This document shows, piece after piece, positions 1 to 13,676 of a stretch of DNA of 64,000 nt. Position 1 is the first letter of the stretch; each line of letters opens with the position of its first letter. Below the pieces are notes generated by a model. That model had not been told where the DNA came from, made no database searches, and was given only the letters and a program-made list of their open reading frames with translations. The translations under genes were made by a program, and so were the position numbers. The DNA is from Margaritispora aquatica (lineage: Eukaryota > Ascomycota > Leotiomycetes > Helotiales > Discinellaceae): assembly GCA_007644065.1 (NCBI GenBank), contig VJWN01000005.1:62001-126000 (forward strand). The letters are read 5' to 3'.

Positions 1-2
1 AT

Positions 3-1719
3 ACACAAGGAATTGTCTATCCAGATCCAGTTCTGGCAACCACTGATACAGTACTTGCGAGAAGAGCTAAAGCGGGGAAACTTATTGCTGGTATTGCAGC
101 AGTCACGAGTAGTGATTTCTTTAAGGGTCCAGTAAGTCTCAGTTCTCCAATTGAACACCTGCATCTCACATTTGATAGAGCAATGGCAAGCCAAAGGCCA
201 AGAGATGGGATCGTGAGTTGATATCCTTCCCCCACTCTTGCATCACCACTGACCTACTCAGATATCCTCAGTCTTGAGTCCAAAAGCAGAAAACCTTCAA
301 GTCTCAAAGCAGCAGCCCAGTATTTGAAGACTCCTGGATTGATCTCATTGGGTGGTGGTCTACCTGTCGCGAAAAACTTCCCTATCGAGGAACTTTCCAT
401 CAAATTCCCCACTCCACCCCACTTCTCTGAGAAGGAGGCGAGGGAAACCGGCACGGTACTCACAGCCGGAAAGTATGACGTTTCTGAAAAGGACTCGGTG
501 TATGATCTGAGCATCGCATTAAACTACTCTCTGGGCACGGGATCGGCGCAGATGGTACGCTTCGTGACGGAGCATACCGAAATTGTGTGCAATCCCCCTT
601 ATGCAGATTGGCAATGTGCTCTCACGGTTGGCTCGACTTCGGCACTGGAGATGGCGTACCGGATGTTTTGTGAGAGGGGAGATTATGTTCTGGGAGAGGA
701 GTATACGTTCGCTTCAGCCGTTGAGACTGCTTTACCACTGGGAGTAAAGTTTATCGGTATCAAGATGGACGAGGAAGGTCTGATCCCAGAGAGCATGGAC
801 GAGATTCTGAGCAATTGGGATGAGAAAGCCAGAGGAGCAAGAAAGCCATTTGTTTTGTACACCGTGCCATCGGGACAAAATCCAACAGGAGCAACGCAAG
901 CTGCAGCTCGCCGGAAGGAAGTATACAAAATGTGCCAAAAGCACGACGTGTATATACTCGAGGACGAGCCTTACTACTTTCTCCAGATGCAACCCTACAC
1001 CGGTCCTAATGCACCCAAAGTCCCACCACCAGCCTCCAACGATGCATTCCTGCGTTCACTCGTACCTACTTTCTTGAGCATGGACATCGATGGCCGTGTC
1101 ATGCGGATGGATAGTTTTTCCAAGGTCGTCGCGCCAGGTACGCGAGTAGGGTGGATCACAGCATCAGAGCAGATTATCGAGAGATTCGTCAGGGCGAACG
1201 AAGCTTCGGTGCAAAATCCAAGTGGAATCGCGCAGATGGTCCTGTTTAAGCTATTGGATGAGCATTGGGGACATGATGGTTATCTGAAGTGGTTGATCAA
1301 TCTGAGGTTAGAGTACACATCGAGGAGAGATGTTCTCCTTGCTGCCTGTGAGAAATACTTGCCAAAGGATATCGTGTCTTGGAACCCACCCGCTGCTGGC
1401 ATGTTCGTGAGTCACTCCTTATCTTTCTCTCGCTTGACATCTTACTAAGCCTGTATTGTAGCTCTGGCTCAAGATCGATCATACCAAGTACCCCACAGCA
1501 GAAAACAAGACACTCCTCGAGATCGAGAATGAAGTCTTCGTTGCTGCTGTGGCGGAGGGTGTTTTGGTTAGCAAGGGAACCTGGTTCATTGCTGAGCGAG
1601 ATACGTTTGTGCCTAGGGACTTGTTTTTGAGAGCTACGTTTGCGGCTGCATCGAGTGAGAATATGACCAAGGCTATTGAGAGGTTTGGTATCTCTATTAG
1701 GAAGAGCTTTGGTGTTTAG
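3..1719 (+). CDS. ARO8: Aromatic aminotransferase, Aro8-like (5' partial)
   Basis: PLP-dependent transaminase of the Aro8 group, which interconverts aromatic amino acids and their 2-oxo acids and in fungi can also act on 2-aminoadipate; cytosolic. Exons read at 3-131, 179-212, 262-1406 and 1462-1719 (introns 132-178, 213-261, 1407-1461); the pieces join in phase into 521 residues that run off the left edge, so the start codon is missing. Diagnostic blocks are KAGKLIAG, KRWDHILSLESKSRKPSSL, LKTPGLISLGGGLP and the PLP-lysine segment DSFSKVVAPGTRVGW. The tail RATFAAASSENM then an Arg/Lys-rich end is normal for the family. The family assignment is firm. Whether it is the Aro8 or a paralogous biosynthetic copy cannot be told from one gene. 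Confidence 0.93.
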
Positions 1720-4700
1720 TTGGTGAGTGGTAAGTGGATGCGTGGGTGGATTTCTGACTGTATGGCGAAGGAGAAAAGAGGGGCGCGGAAAATGCAGGGT
1801 AAAGAAGGGTAATTTAGTGGAGTTAGATTGGCGTTGTGGGATGTTTGTAGAGAGTATGAATGTGTTGACAGAGCCTAATATAGAAATTATATGGATGGTG
1901 TCACTTTTTCGTGAACGTCTTCAAGTACGCCACTTGATTCGAGTTGAACTGGTGGCAAAATCAAATGTACGGGAGGAAGTTGCAAGTTAGCACTGAGGGT
2001 CTTGCATCGAGGATATATCTCGGTATTTTCCAGCTTTCAATCACAGCTATACGTCTCCAAAAAGCGCTCTAAGAGTGTCTCTTGTGCAATGCTAGCATTG
2101 TAATCTCAATTTAATTGCTGATACTTTCAACTTCGTTCTCCACTAGATTGTGAGCTTATTACCAATCAGCTGGAACTTAGAGGACTCATATCTCTTTTTC
2201 TTACGCTACATTGTTCAATATCGCGCTTTTGTTGACGTTTGATCTCTTTCTGTGATCATCTCCCTGTTTGTGCCATGGCTGTCAAGTTAATTGACAGTGA
2301 CAGCGAGGGTGAGGTGGGGTGTTGTGAGGAGCAGCGACGTTAAGCTTGACTCTAACAATTGAGAGTAAGGCGAAAAGCAAAAGAAAATCCAGACCCGAAT
2401 TGACTCCAGAGCTGGCATCGTAATGTTCAATACATCTGAGTTGGGAGACATTTTTCCATCTCAATCCCGAAGCTCTGATGCTATGTTTGAAGTTGAAGTG
2501 TGTTTCGCTTATTTACAGCCCTTCTCTTTGAGGTAGTACAGAGACCAGAGGTTAGAGTGAGAGTGTTGTGAATCTTGCCTTGTTGATACGTGATCTATGA
2601 CTTGAGAACTTGAGAGTTGAGGGAATTCACTTTCACGCTTGAATGAGTGTAGGAAGACAGATATTTAAAGTGTTTTTCCTTTTACCGTGGTATAAAAAGA
2701 ATGTAAATCTGGAGGCATTGATCCAGCAAAGATATCGACACTGGCGATCGCGCTCATGCTAATGCTCTTGCGAGTGAAATTTACATTTGAAGAGTTTGTT
2801 GACCAGAAAGTTACTCAGTGTTGAGCTTTTGTGCGACAGCTGTTTATCCAACACTCTCTTGTTTAATGCCAGGGATAGCCTACTTCTCGGTTCAATTGCT
2901 GCGCGAATGCTGTCATTGCTGATGTTGCTGTTTTGCTGTCAACATCAGAAAGCAACGTTTACAATTTTCTAACATGCCACTCCAACTTAACTTGAGAAAA
3001 TTCCGCTCTACTTCATACCCGATGATCTCGATTCGATCCGTCCAGCAGCTCTCGCTCAGCTCCATCATCTAAAGAGTTCCTTCCTATCTAACAAAGCACT
3101 AATATCAAGGAACATCTCTCATTTAGCTAGCTAACTACCGTCAATTGCCTTCTCACCCTCAAGAAACAAAGCACAACAACTTTCATCGTACACGACCCCA
3201 ATCTACTTTGAGCAAGACCAAACAACGACACAACTCTTCTCACTTCTCACTAGATGGAGATACTCTCGTGCTTTGTGTTTTCCTCATTTGTCTCGAGTTG
3301 CCACGCATGGGATTAGTTTGGTTAGTTTTGACTTTCTTGGCTGTTCGCACTTTAGAATCGTTCGGTGTTTATATACTTCACTCCATGTCGAGTCAGCTCA
3401 CTTGCCTCGCCTTCCTTCAACTCTTCAACCTCAAACCCAAGCCTCGAGCTTCAACACCCAAATCTTCATCTTGACCCCCAGAAACCGGATTCCAACTACC
3501 TCCTTATCACAAGACACAACAAACTCAGGTTTCTATATAAACACCAACTACGCCACGACATCAAGAAACAAACATAGAAACAATATGTACGAGAAAACAG
3601 AAAGGCTTTGCTCTAAAGATTGAAGTGTATCCAAGTCGAGTGACGAGACTTCTTCCCTCTTAATTTCTTCCTCTCTTGCTAAAAACTAAAATAGCTCAGC
3701 TACGAAACGCCATAGCTCAATTAGTTCCAACTTGTTGATACATCCAGACTTCCCCTGTCAACATACCCGTCAACAACCACCACTCCCACCAACGCGCTTA
3801 CCTCCTCTCACTTATTGCCATCCATCATCCATCATCCACACAGGAAGCAAAAAACCAACGAACAAAACCCTCTCCCTCGCCGGCAATCCAATAAAGAGCA
3901 CACTTACAGTAAACAAACTAGCTAGCTACCCACTCCCAAGAGCAAACAAAAAGCAGACTCAAAAGGAAGAGCAAAACTTCCAGCAATAACAATAACAGCA
4001 CAGCTGCTAGTGACTAGTCAATCAGTACCCGAGCTCTGAGATCTCGATGCTTTTCCTAGCGATGGAATCTGGGAGTCGGGAATTGAGAATCGGTGTTGAA
4101 TTTATAGCTACGAGTGCGCGGTTTTAATGACAGTGACTTGGTCGATATGGAACATCCCACTTGTGCAACCTTTCCCGAGCTCTTAGAGTTTCGGTGCTTA
4201 AGACGAAATGGTAGTTGCACAATATCATAAGCTAGACAAGAGGTCCACACGACTAGATGAGAAAGGAGCAGACGTCGTCTAAGCATGATGAGAGAAGACG
4301 ACAAAAGCGAAAAGACGGGACAAACATTTTTACAAAGCGAACGCAGTCTTGTCATTGATCAATATTTTCTCGCTATCTATCACACTCATGTCATCGGCTA
4401 TGATCAGCTATACTATCCTATTTACCGCCCCTCCAAGGCCCAACCACTCCTCCCAGGACATCTCACTTGCTGCCCCGCATCACCGCACCAACACGGTACA
4501 TCCCACCCAACATACCCACATACCTCCGCGACCAAGTTCTTACATCGCATTGCAACGCCCTAGCATTCAGCAAAGATCCCCCAACCCAGGAGTACGACAC
4601 TTTCGTATTAACTTCCCCAACAGGACATCTAGTCCCTAACCGCCGTCCGCCTGTCCACCCAACACCATGAGAACGCCGTGCAAAAGAGCAACCCAGAGGT

Positions 4701-4885
4701 GTATACCGTCAACGCGTAACGTAAGTGAGCAATAAGCAATAAACAAAAAAGGGTTGTTGGGCAAAATGAACGAGAAAAAAATGGGACTGTCGTAAACCTC
4801 CACGCGCCGATGCTATGCTTCCTCCCAATATGTGAAATTTTTGTACGTCCTTCCCGATAACTTTTTACCTTTTCCTCTTCCCCCC
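1720..4885. other. 3.2 kb convergent gap without a recognisable gene
   Basis: This lies between the 3' ends of the aminotransferase (+) and MED14 (-). No reading frame here has a recognisable domain, and the short open frames are low-complexity Ser/Thr/Pro/His-rich. From about 3000 to 4000 the plus strand is strongly CA/CT-rich, like a fungal 5' leader, and a TATA-like TATATAAA sits at about 3535 upstream of a 12-codon reading frame at 3585. It could be a long non-coding transcript or the relic of a lost gene. Confidence 0.5.
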
Positions 4886-7800
4886 CTAGTCGATCTCCAC
4901 GACCTCTGGTTTCACGGTCTGGCTTCTGCCCTGACTTTGACTCTGATTGGGCGTGTGCTGTTGTCTCTGTTGCTGCATTTGTTGCTGTTGCCTGGAGAAA
5001 TGCGTGGGGTTTGGCTTGGTAGCCTGTACAGGAGCAGTCTGTTGAGCAGTGACAGGAGGCTGTGTCCCAGAAGTCTCTTCTGTCATGGCCAAGTTCCTCA
5101 TAGTCTCGTCCAACTTCTCCAACAGTTCTTCAATTCCCAAGATTGTCCCAACTGCACTATCCTTCATCCCCGTCCACTCATTCCCACTAGAAGACCACAG
5201 AGACCTCAAAACTTCATCAATTGTGTCCGTTTCTGTTTTGCCTTCACCAATCACACTCCCGATACGTTGAATGAACCACCAGGGAGTACCATGACGCTGC
5301 CGCAACTTAATTGAGAATAATACCCGTTTCACAACGGATGGGATCTTGGAGCTGGACGAAAGCCGATGAATATTGTATCGAATTGTGTACCAATCAGCTG
5401 CACGTACGTTCACAAACATCTCGTTGTCAGCTGGACCGTCTGCCAATGGCCAATTTCGCATTATGGTGTCCAGACCTCGGTTGATGGGAAGCGTGTTGGA
5501 GAGGAGACTTGCAACACCATTCAAACCCTGTGGTGAGTTTAGAACACTCGTTAAGTAATCTATAATTCGGAGATGCGGGTTTCCTTTCTCAAGAGTCAAA
5601 GTCATTGACTTCTCCTTCACGGTAATATCGATATTAGCTCTATAGAGGTGTGTTTGATTGTCGACATCCATGATAATATCGTCCGTTGTCGGAGAGATCA
5701 CCCCATACGTAAAGGTAATCTTTCCCAGCAGAGTTGACTCAAGTTTTAGGGTCTTGCTATGATCTCTAATGACTGTCACGAAATCCACTAAACGCTCAAC
5801 ACGGATGACAACGTCTACTAATTGGTCGATGACCGACTCGCCAATGTTGCTACGAACGCGGATAGCGAAAGTGCCAAGTTTTGGATTGAATGCAATATCG
5901 CGATCAACCGTGCCGCTTAGGTTTTGTAAATCTTTCGCTGCTGGTAATATAATTTGTGCTTCCATAACCGACAAAATCTCTTGGTCTTGCTGTAATTGAC
6001 CTTTTGGTTCAGGTGCCAATAGCTGTGAAGCCTGTACATGTGAGGATGGCGTAGATCCATTTTCCCCCACATCCATGTTCTGTGGGGCTGCTTCGATGCC
6101 GTGGAAAGTGAGTTTCATAAGTTTTGCTAAATTAGCCCTCGCAGTGTTTGATGTCTTCGGGGTCGGATTTTGCATCCTAAAGTATATAGCAGGTAGAGTA
6201 ACAGCTCTCGAACTTTCCGATTTCCTCGTGATGTAGGGGTAACGTCTAGAATGAAGAACCTGGAGGTTAGCATGGTGAGAAATAACACCGGCAGCGAACA
6301 TGTGAAGACCGGACATGAATCCATAAGAAGGATCGGGCGAAGCAATGGTGATCGGCAACTGGATATAGCTGATGATCTTCGGATCCACTCGTTTTGTGTT
6401 ACGAGCGTTGTTACCGGTTCTCTGGTTAGGCATGTCTTGAGCACTTGGACTGGTCCTGTATAAAGGTAAGTATAAGGTCAAGGAATTCAGGTGGTACTCT
6501 TACATTCGGAGCAAAAGCCAGTGTTCACCACTCATGCTTGGGAACACGCAAAGATGCCATTCCTTGCTCCATCGCCGTCTGGTAAACCATAACACTGTTG
6601 AGTGATCAGAAGGCAGCCATGTAGCGTACGCCTTTTGCAGTCCATCTTTGAGTGATTGTTTGTAAAGCAATGGGCTATTAACTCGCACCCAACCCACAGT
6701 CATGGCATGGCTAGTGATAGCTTCATCTACCAGGGCATAGCGAAGCTGTTCAATAAACGTATGGGCGGATCCCGCAAGATCTTTGCATTGCAGATTTAAC
6801 CTATGTTCCCATCGAGTGATGGTCGGTGATGCAGGACTGAGGATTAGCCGACCAGTGATTGGTTCAATTTGAACACGAATTTTGCGTTGGTTCGTCAATT
6901 GAATATCAAGATACGATTCGGCAGGATTGCTGAGAGAAATGGAGCAGCTAATACCCAATTCACGTTTCGAGAAGAGTGGCGCGTCCTGTAGCTTCTTGTG
7001 CATTGACTCGAGAATGTGTGCAATGTGGTGTGCAATAACACCTTTGAGGAGAGACTCCGTAGAGATATTGACGTTGTCGAAAGGTAAATTGAAATTTTCA
7101 ACCTCTTTCCCTTCTCGAAACCATCGCAAGAAGAGATGACTTGTTGCTCGTGACTTAGGTCCCGCAGTCTTCCTTCTTGGACTGCCAACCCCCATTATGA
7201 ACCAACTTTTAGCGGGAGATGGTAGCCCATGCTTATTGACCCAGTATTGAATGCACAAAGACCTGTTCAGAGGTTCAACAACTAAAGTCTCGGTCCATGT
7301 TCCCCGAGACAAATCATGTCCCTGCTTTCTGTACTCATTGATCTTGTGAGTCAAAACAAATTCATGCAAGTACTTGTAACAGCCAGAAAGGCCATCCTTA
7401 GAAAGCACCTCATTGACTTTGTTCTCAATATGAGATCTAACCTGAGCACTGAAGGTGGTTACCGCTGGCTTGAAGAGGAACCGAAAGTCAATAAACCAAA
7501 ATTGAGCCTCTGGGTTTTCCTCGGCGATGGTGAGATCTACCTCAAATTCTCCTGGCACCTTGAATGTCGCACGGCCAGAATCAATTGTGTAATCTTTAAA
7601 ATGAATCGGGATGGCACTGTAATCGCTTAGGTTTAGCCTTATTGAAAGTAGGGTGTTGAGTTTCTCTAATGAGTTGAGAATTTCCTTGGCAGTCAGAGGT
7701 GGCGGTTCAATATATCCAAGCTATAAACATCAGCAACTGTATCAATAAAGTACGAAAAGACCTACTGGATCAGGCATCCAAGAAGCTTTTCCCGTGGTTA

Positions 7801-8503
7801 AAACCTCCAACGCTGTTCTCAAATCTGGATTAAGAAGTCGTGCAGCACTCAATTCCTGTTTGTCATTGCCCATTTGCGCCAGTACATTTACGTAAATACT
7901 CTTTATGTTGTTGAGATGTACGTGCAAATCGATTATTTTACTAACTTCTTCGGCTCTTCGACTCCAGCCAGTGATGATCAATGCTTTCAGCCAGGAATCG
8001 TGTGCATTTTCCAAAAACTTCAAAAGATGGACCTTCTTGTGTATATTTTCCGCAGAGTTATCCTCATGGCTAGAAGAATGAGAAACATTTCCGTTCGTTG
8101 TGGAAGCAGGTAGTGTCAACTGGGCCAGTTCTGATATGTTGTCCAGCATGTTCTTATGGGTCCTTTCCGCCAGCCTGGAGAGCATTGACTTCAACTCTAT
8201 ATATCCCTGGGTAATATGCTGAATCTCTGGAGGCAGAGCATACATGTCTTTATGAAAGCTTCCAGCAGCCAACTTGTCCCCGGAATCCAGACGCGGCGCA
8301 TGAATGTTGAAATCTCCATTGAGACCATTAGGTGCAAAAGGACTAGTAGGCGTTACGTTCTGCTGAGGTTCGCGGCCTTTACCCCTGTCCTGTGTTTTTT
8401 CGAGACCATGAGCTCCGCCATTGACTCCATTTGGGCGGGTTTCTCTATCATGGTTCGTATACGATCCGTTCCTGTTTCCAGTCTCCATGATGACCCCAGG
8501 CAT
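4886..8503 (-). CDS. MED14: Mediator complex subunit 14 (Rgr1)
   Basis: Scaffold subunit of the Mediator co-activator that joins head, middle and tail modules and links activators to RNA polymerase II; nuclear. Exons on the minus strand: 8503-7766, 7720-6504, 6455-4886; introns of 45 and 48 bp; 1174 residues. The N-terminal MED14 domain includes the block ALPPEIQHITQGYIELKSML, then ARLLNPDLRTALEVL, and DPLGYIEPPPLTAKEIL rebuilt exactly across intron 1. The C-terminal ~50 residues are Gln-rich and carry an acidic end. The start is the ATG at 8503 (MPGVIMETGN); an in-frame GTG lies further upstream. The length is typical for fungal Med14. Confidence 0.94.
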
Positions 8504-10147
8504 ATTCTCTCGTCCCAGACCTCCTTCCTGCCGTTCCACTCCCCCCAGAACTCCCTCGACGACCCCTTCTCCAGTCTCCGAATGGCCTTGCGCCTCTATC
8601 TTGGCTGATGGAAGAGGACCTCAGGACCGAGATGCTCATAGGGGCACCGTGGGTGAAAGTCGCATGCGCTATCGTGTGCTGCCTGGTAACATCTACTGTA
8701 GGACGTGTATGTGAGCGCTTAGTGTTCTACAACAGAGCTGGTAACTTTGAGCAAGAGCTTGATGGTGTGGCTCTGGTCTGCGTGGTTGAGAATGCAGAGC
8801 GCGACCTTGCATGAAAGGATGGCTGGTAAGGTAATTCGAAAGATTGATTTTCCAACTGACTCGACACGGTTTTGGCACCAAAGGTATGTAAATCACAATC
8901 GCGAACTTCGAAATAGATTCAATGGCGGGAGGTGGTGATCTAGATGCGGTCTTGATGGTTGGTGTGATGTGATGTGATGTGATGTGATGTATGGGGAGCA
9001 GTGCTGTCACTCAGCGAACTGGCAGTTGACGGCGGCGGGTCTTCGTCGCCATCTCGGAAGTTTGCGACGAGCTAAACAGCAAGGTGAGGCGGCGAGGGCG
9101 AGAAAACCCTTGGCCCCTTCTGAGAGATTAGGATCACGTGAACAGGCGATATCTCCCTGGTGACTTGAGACCAACCCAACCCAGCCTCAGCCCAGAACAG
9201 CGCAATCTAGATGCTTTTACCTTACCTCATCTACGTTTTTAGAAATGTCATACTTAGGTAATTGTTTATTAGGTAATACCGTCAACTTATGGACAACCAA
9301 GTTAAATGCCAGAGTTGTCGCGGATATCAAAGGCCTGCTCCAGAATATGACCTTAGCTATCTGTACTTTTAACCATCTTTAGATAATCTCATGAACCATC
9401 AGACATTACTTTCATGCCAAAATTTATTATCTTACAAAGAATGATACGGCAAGGTAGTGATTCTCTAAGGTATTGTTCCACCACTTCTAAATGTTACCTT
9501 AATTACCTGCTATATATACTTATTTATTGTGAATCGGAAAGGCAGCTACACGAGGTAGCCATCAAATACTACGACCAAGGTACTGCACAGCATCTCAATC
9601 TGAACAGAGCAAGACAGCCCTGGCCAGTTGAATGTTCATCCGAATTGCCAAGCATAAGCAGAACATGACGTTTGTTTTTTGGTGGGCATGGTATTGGCAA
9701 GCCAGCCCAGCTCAACTCTAAGTCAGCGCACCACAATGTTAAACATGTATATCCTCATATGTGAAATACGAAAGCGATGGTTTCCTTACCCATTCTAATC
9801 GCTCGAAATGAATACCATATACAGATTCTTCTTTGCATTTCTCTGCTGCAAGGCTTCTCAGGTATGTCTCGAAGATCCACCCCTGGCGCCCATCACGTCT
9901 ATCTTCCACAAGAGGCAGCCTTTATGTCTCTTATCAACCACCACCTCTTCGTCCTCCCAAATTGCGACTGCAACGCTGTGCTTGTGAATCCCATCATTAT
10001 CATTATCTCCTCTGTGAAGCTCTTTATTCTAAGCATTTAGGAATCAAATGTCATGAAAATATCACTTGTTCCAAACCATGCTTAGCCAACCAGTTCGAGG
10101 CCGTGTCCTTTAGATGCCTCTGACTGGCTAGGCGGCCACAGCTCCCC
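8504..10147. promoter_or_regulatory. Divergent intergenic region MED14 / ATG22
   Basis: Both flanking genes start here and point outward, so 1.6 kb must hold both promoters. It contains a pentanucleotide tandem repeat (8962-8990) and an AT-rich segment at about 9200-9560. No convincing coding frame is visible. Confidence 0.6.
8962..8990. repeat. GTGAT pentanucleotide microsatellite
   Basis: About five and a half uninterrupted copies of GTGAT, roughly 460 bp upstream of the MED14 start codon. It is a simple sequence repeat likely to vary in length between isolates. Confidence 0.85.
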
Positions 10148-12303
10148 ATGATGTTGCCTGTACCTGAGCCCGAGTTCGACTTGCACCTGCAGCGACAACG
10201 AGAGCCACGAGCTACTTCCGCCAACAGCACAAAACGATCTTTCCAATCCTACCGATCCCATTCATCCTCTTTTGAGGCAGACGATGAACGTTCGAGTTCT
10301 GCAGACAGTATGGGGCCCGACCAAGCATTTCGTGATAGCCCTTCCAACTATGCCGGTGAGGATACACGAGTAACCAGTCGCAAAGAGCTTTCCGGATGGT
10401 ATGCATATGGATGGGCGGCAGAAGTATATGTCATTTGTGGAATTGGTCAGTCTTGAGCCTCCAAGTTTATTTTGCTATCCCATACCTTGTGTGGGCTCGA
10501 GTTACATCAGCTAGTAGCTACCTTACTCTACTCAAAGCATGTCGTCAACAGCTTGACGCTGTAGTGACTCGGGACTGCTAGTCAATTCGGAATTGAATGG
10601 AAGGCACATGCTAACTATGTCCAGGCTCATTCATTCCAATCACGCTTGAACAATTAGCCAGAGAGAACGGAGTCCTACTTTCAGATGGAATAACACCATG
10701 TGGATCGAGCTCTCACAAACAGACCTCTTCAGGCTTTGGTCTTGAAGCTTCCAATACTTCAAGCCAATGTGTCATACACTTTCTCGGGATGCAGATCAAT
10801 ACTGCCAGTTTTGCGATGTACACATTCTCTATTAGTGTCTTGCTACAAGCGTTGGTGGTTGTGTCTATAAGCACAGCTGCAGACCACGGCAACTATCGAA
10901 AGCGGCTTCTTCTCTTCTTTGCATTTTTCGGATCCGTAGCGACAATGCTTTTCATCGCTGTAACACCAAGGGTATATTTACTTGGAGCTCTACTTGCGAT
11001 CATCACCAATACTTGCTTTGGTGCCAGTTTTGTACTTTTGAACTCATTCCTTCCGCTGCTTGTTCGACACCATCCCAAAACACAATTGCGCAGTCCTGAG
11101 GACACCCCAGAGCTCACATCTACACATGTTGATGGCCAACCTCCAGAGAGCTTCCTCAACGGAACAGCCAGTCATCAGGAACCTGATTCGTTGACCCCTC
11201 TTCTAGCAGATGCTCTTGACGTTGCTAAACCTTTACCATCAGCCAGTAACTTGACTTCAATTGAATTACAGCTATCGACGCAGATATCGTCAACTGGAAT
11301 AGGCATTGGCTATAGTGCTGGCCTATTTCTGCAATGTTGTGCAATCGTGGTCATTTGGTGTCTGTCTAGCACAACTTTCTCCCTTCGAATTGTGCTGTTT
11401 ATGATAGGAGCATGGTGGTTTATTTTTACAATTCCAGCAGCCATGTGGTTGCGTCCTCGTCCAGGACCACCCTTGCGCTCCCATAACCCTAACGACTCGG
11501 AGGAGGAACGTACATGGGCAAGATATATTTGGTATTCATGGGCTTCATTATGGCGAACCATAAAACTTGCACGTCGCCTCAAGGATATTCTTTTATTCTT
11601 GGGAGCTTGGTTTCTGCTTTCAGATGCTATTGCAACTGTCTCGGGAACAGCTGTGCTGTATGCCAAGACACAGCTTCGCATGGCTCCAGAAGCTTTGGGA
11701 CTCATCAACGTCATTGCAACAACAGCAGGTGTTCTTGGAGCTTTTACGTGGGCCTTCATATCTCGCATGTGTGGCCTTAAGCCTCACCACACTATTCTTG
11801 CCTGTATTTGTTTATTCGAATTAATCCCAATTTACGGTCTGCTCGGTTACCTGCCAATGGTAAAGAGATGGGGAGTTATCGGCTTGCAGCAACCATGGGA
11901 GATGTATCCGCTCGGTGCAGTATATGGATTTGTGCTGGGTGGCTTGAGCAGCTATTGTCGTTCTCTCTTTGGGGAGTTGATTCCACCAGGGTCGGAAGCG
12001 GCATTCTACGCGTTGTATGCCATTACAGATAAAGGATCCAGCGTTTTTGGACCTGCGATTGTCGGTGCGATCGTAGATCATACAGGGGAAATTAGGCCAG
12101 CATTCTGGTTCCTTGCTGCGCTTGTTGGTTTGCCAGCACCACTGATCTATTTTGTGGACGTAGAGAGAGGTAAGACAGAAGGCAAGAAGCTTGCGGCTAT
12201 CATTGAGGGGTACAAGAGTCAAAGTGAGGAGGCTAGCCGGGCGCAGAGCGTTCGTGGTGCTGAACCGATGCTTGTTAGGAGTGAAGAGGAGGAGGATTTA
12301 TAA
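10148..12303 (+). CDS. ATG22: Autophagy-related protein 22, vacuolar amino-acid effluxer
   Basis: Vacuolar membrane MFS-like permease that exports amino acids, leucine in particular, released when autophagic bodies are degraded. Exons 10148-10445 and 10625-12303 with a 179 bp intron; 658 residues. The family signature is clear around the splice: [20 protein letters not shown], then [11 protein letters not shown], with [16 protein letters not shown] directly after the intron. About ten to twelve hydrophobic segments follow, including [17 protein letters not shown] and [14 protein letters not shown]. The N-terminus is a ~65-residue hydrophilic Ser/Arg-rich extension. Met-Met at the start leaves two equivalent start codons (10148 or 10151). 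The assignment is secure. Confidence 0.95.
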
Positions 12304-13676
12304 AGTGCGGATGTATTATTTGCTTTTTTGCAGCATGGGTAGGCACGGTAGGATTACCTTGGCATTGAGATAGCATCTCGTACAGCATGGTTTTGAGTTT
12401 AAAGGGGCATTATGGCGGGCGCATCCTTTTGTATTTTTTGGTCTTCCTGGTCAGTTCTTTGGTACCTGTTGCGCTGCATTAGGATTCCCCCAATACGATA
12501 GTTTTGACACTGCTTTGCTATTTTTCATGGTTAGCAATGTGCTGCTTTTCCTATATGATCTTAAGCATATTCGGAACTTAACACTCTTTTGTCCTTTGCT
12601 GAACATGGGAGGTGTCCTGGAACAGAGGGGCAGGTTCAGATCACGTGCCTACCCCCCTCGCGTATATTTAAATATTCAAACCGCCGCGTTCTCCAACATC
12701 AAAGCCACCACCTGGGCTATCAGGACTTGCCTCAAGTCCTGATGGTGCAGTTGGCCAGGCGTGTAATTTGAGCCCAGTGATGTGACCGTATGGGTTGTTT
12801 AATAGACACGATTGAAGGGCTTTGGGCTTATTTGATATCCTGCTTCGGCTTCAGCGGTTGGTAGTTGTAGTCCGCTTCATATCCCCCATACTCAGAACAG
12901 AGAGGAAAAGAGAAAAAGAGAAAGAAAAAAAGTAGAAATACCTTTTTTTGCCTTTTTAGGGAGAGGGAGAAGGAGAGGGAGCGGGCTTTTTGATTTTTGT
13001 GGTATTTTTCGGTTGGTTTAATGAAGCGTGTTTTTGACGCGTGTGAAAGGAAGGGAAGGAGGTGGTAATGTGGAGGGAGGGAGCCGAGATTTTGGGGTTT
13101 GGCGCGCCGGCATGGATAATTGGTTGGGAAGTGCAAGTTAATTGTACGGCACGGTGTCTGAACTGGTGGTTTGGGGTCGTGGAGAAGAAGTTTTGGGGGC
13201 TCGAGTTCTACCTCATGAGATTTCTTCTTTAGTGGTGATAAATGAGTGAATAGGTAGGTAGGCATGAGAATGACAGCAATTCGAAAAGGTGACAGAAGGT
13301 ATCACGAGCATTGGGGAAAGAAGCAAGCAGTTTGCAGACTTGCTTTCGGTTTTCACACAGGAAATTTCGCCATGAGCTGCTTAGGTTCTTTCGTGGCAAC
13401 GACTACTGTGTGTCTTTACGTTTAAGGTCTTTGGACGCGTCTTTTTTGGCTCTCTGCTCGCTCTTACGCTTGGATTTCCTGCCTGCGCTGTTTGGTTTAC
13501 ACGTTTGTGGGTTGGAGGGATGAGAAGGTTATATACTTTCTGCCGGTCAAGCTCAGGTTGAGAAAGGCTTGAAAGGTCAACTTGTAGTGTTGGTTTTTAG
13601 TCAGAGGCTGCATAGTATTGAGGTGGTAATCATTGTAGATGGAGCAGGAGGGAAGAGTGAGATACTTTGCGCAGAT
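12304..13676. other. Gap downstream of ATG22 with a purine tract
   Basis: No coding region is recognised. About 12890-13000 is a polypurine tract on the plus strand (GAGA/GGAGA-rich with A and T runs), and the long reading frame opposite it is a low-complexity artefact. Confidence 0.5.

Noticed and set aside
3145..3474. 109-codon frame in the leader-like region
   Set aside because: Starts in CA-rich sequence, no domain, likely open by composition.
4285..4670. Three overlapping His/Pro/Thr-rich plus-strand frames
   Set aside because: CA-rich sequence keeps several frames open at once; no one frame stands out.
8504..8539. Upstream N-terminal extension of MED14 from 8539
   Set aside because: It would begin at GTG, not ATG; the first ATG in frame is 8503.
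12828..13265. 145-codon minus-strand reading frame opposite the purine tract
   Set aside because: Composition is Phe/Leu/Ser/Lys low complexity produced by the polypyrimidine strand; no domain and no conservation-like pattern.
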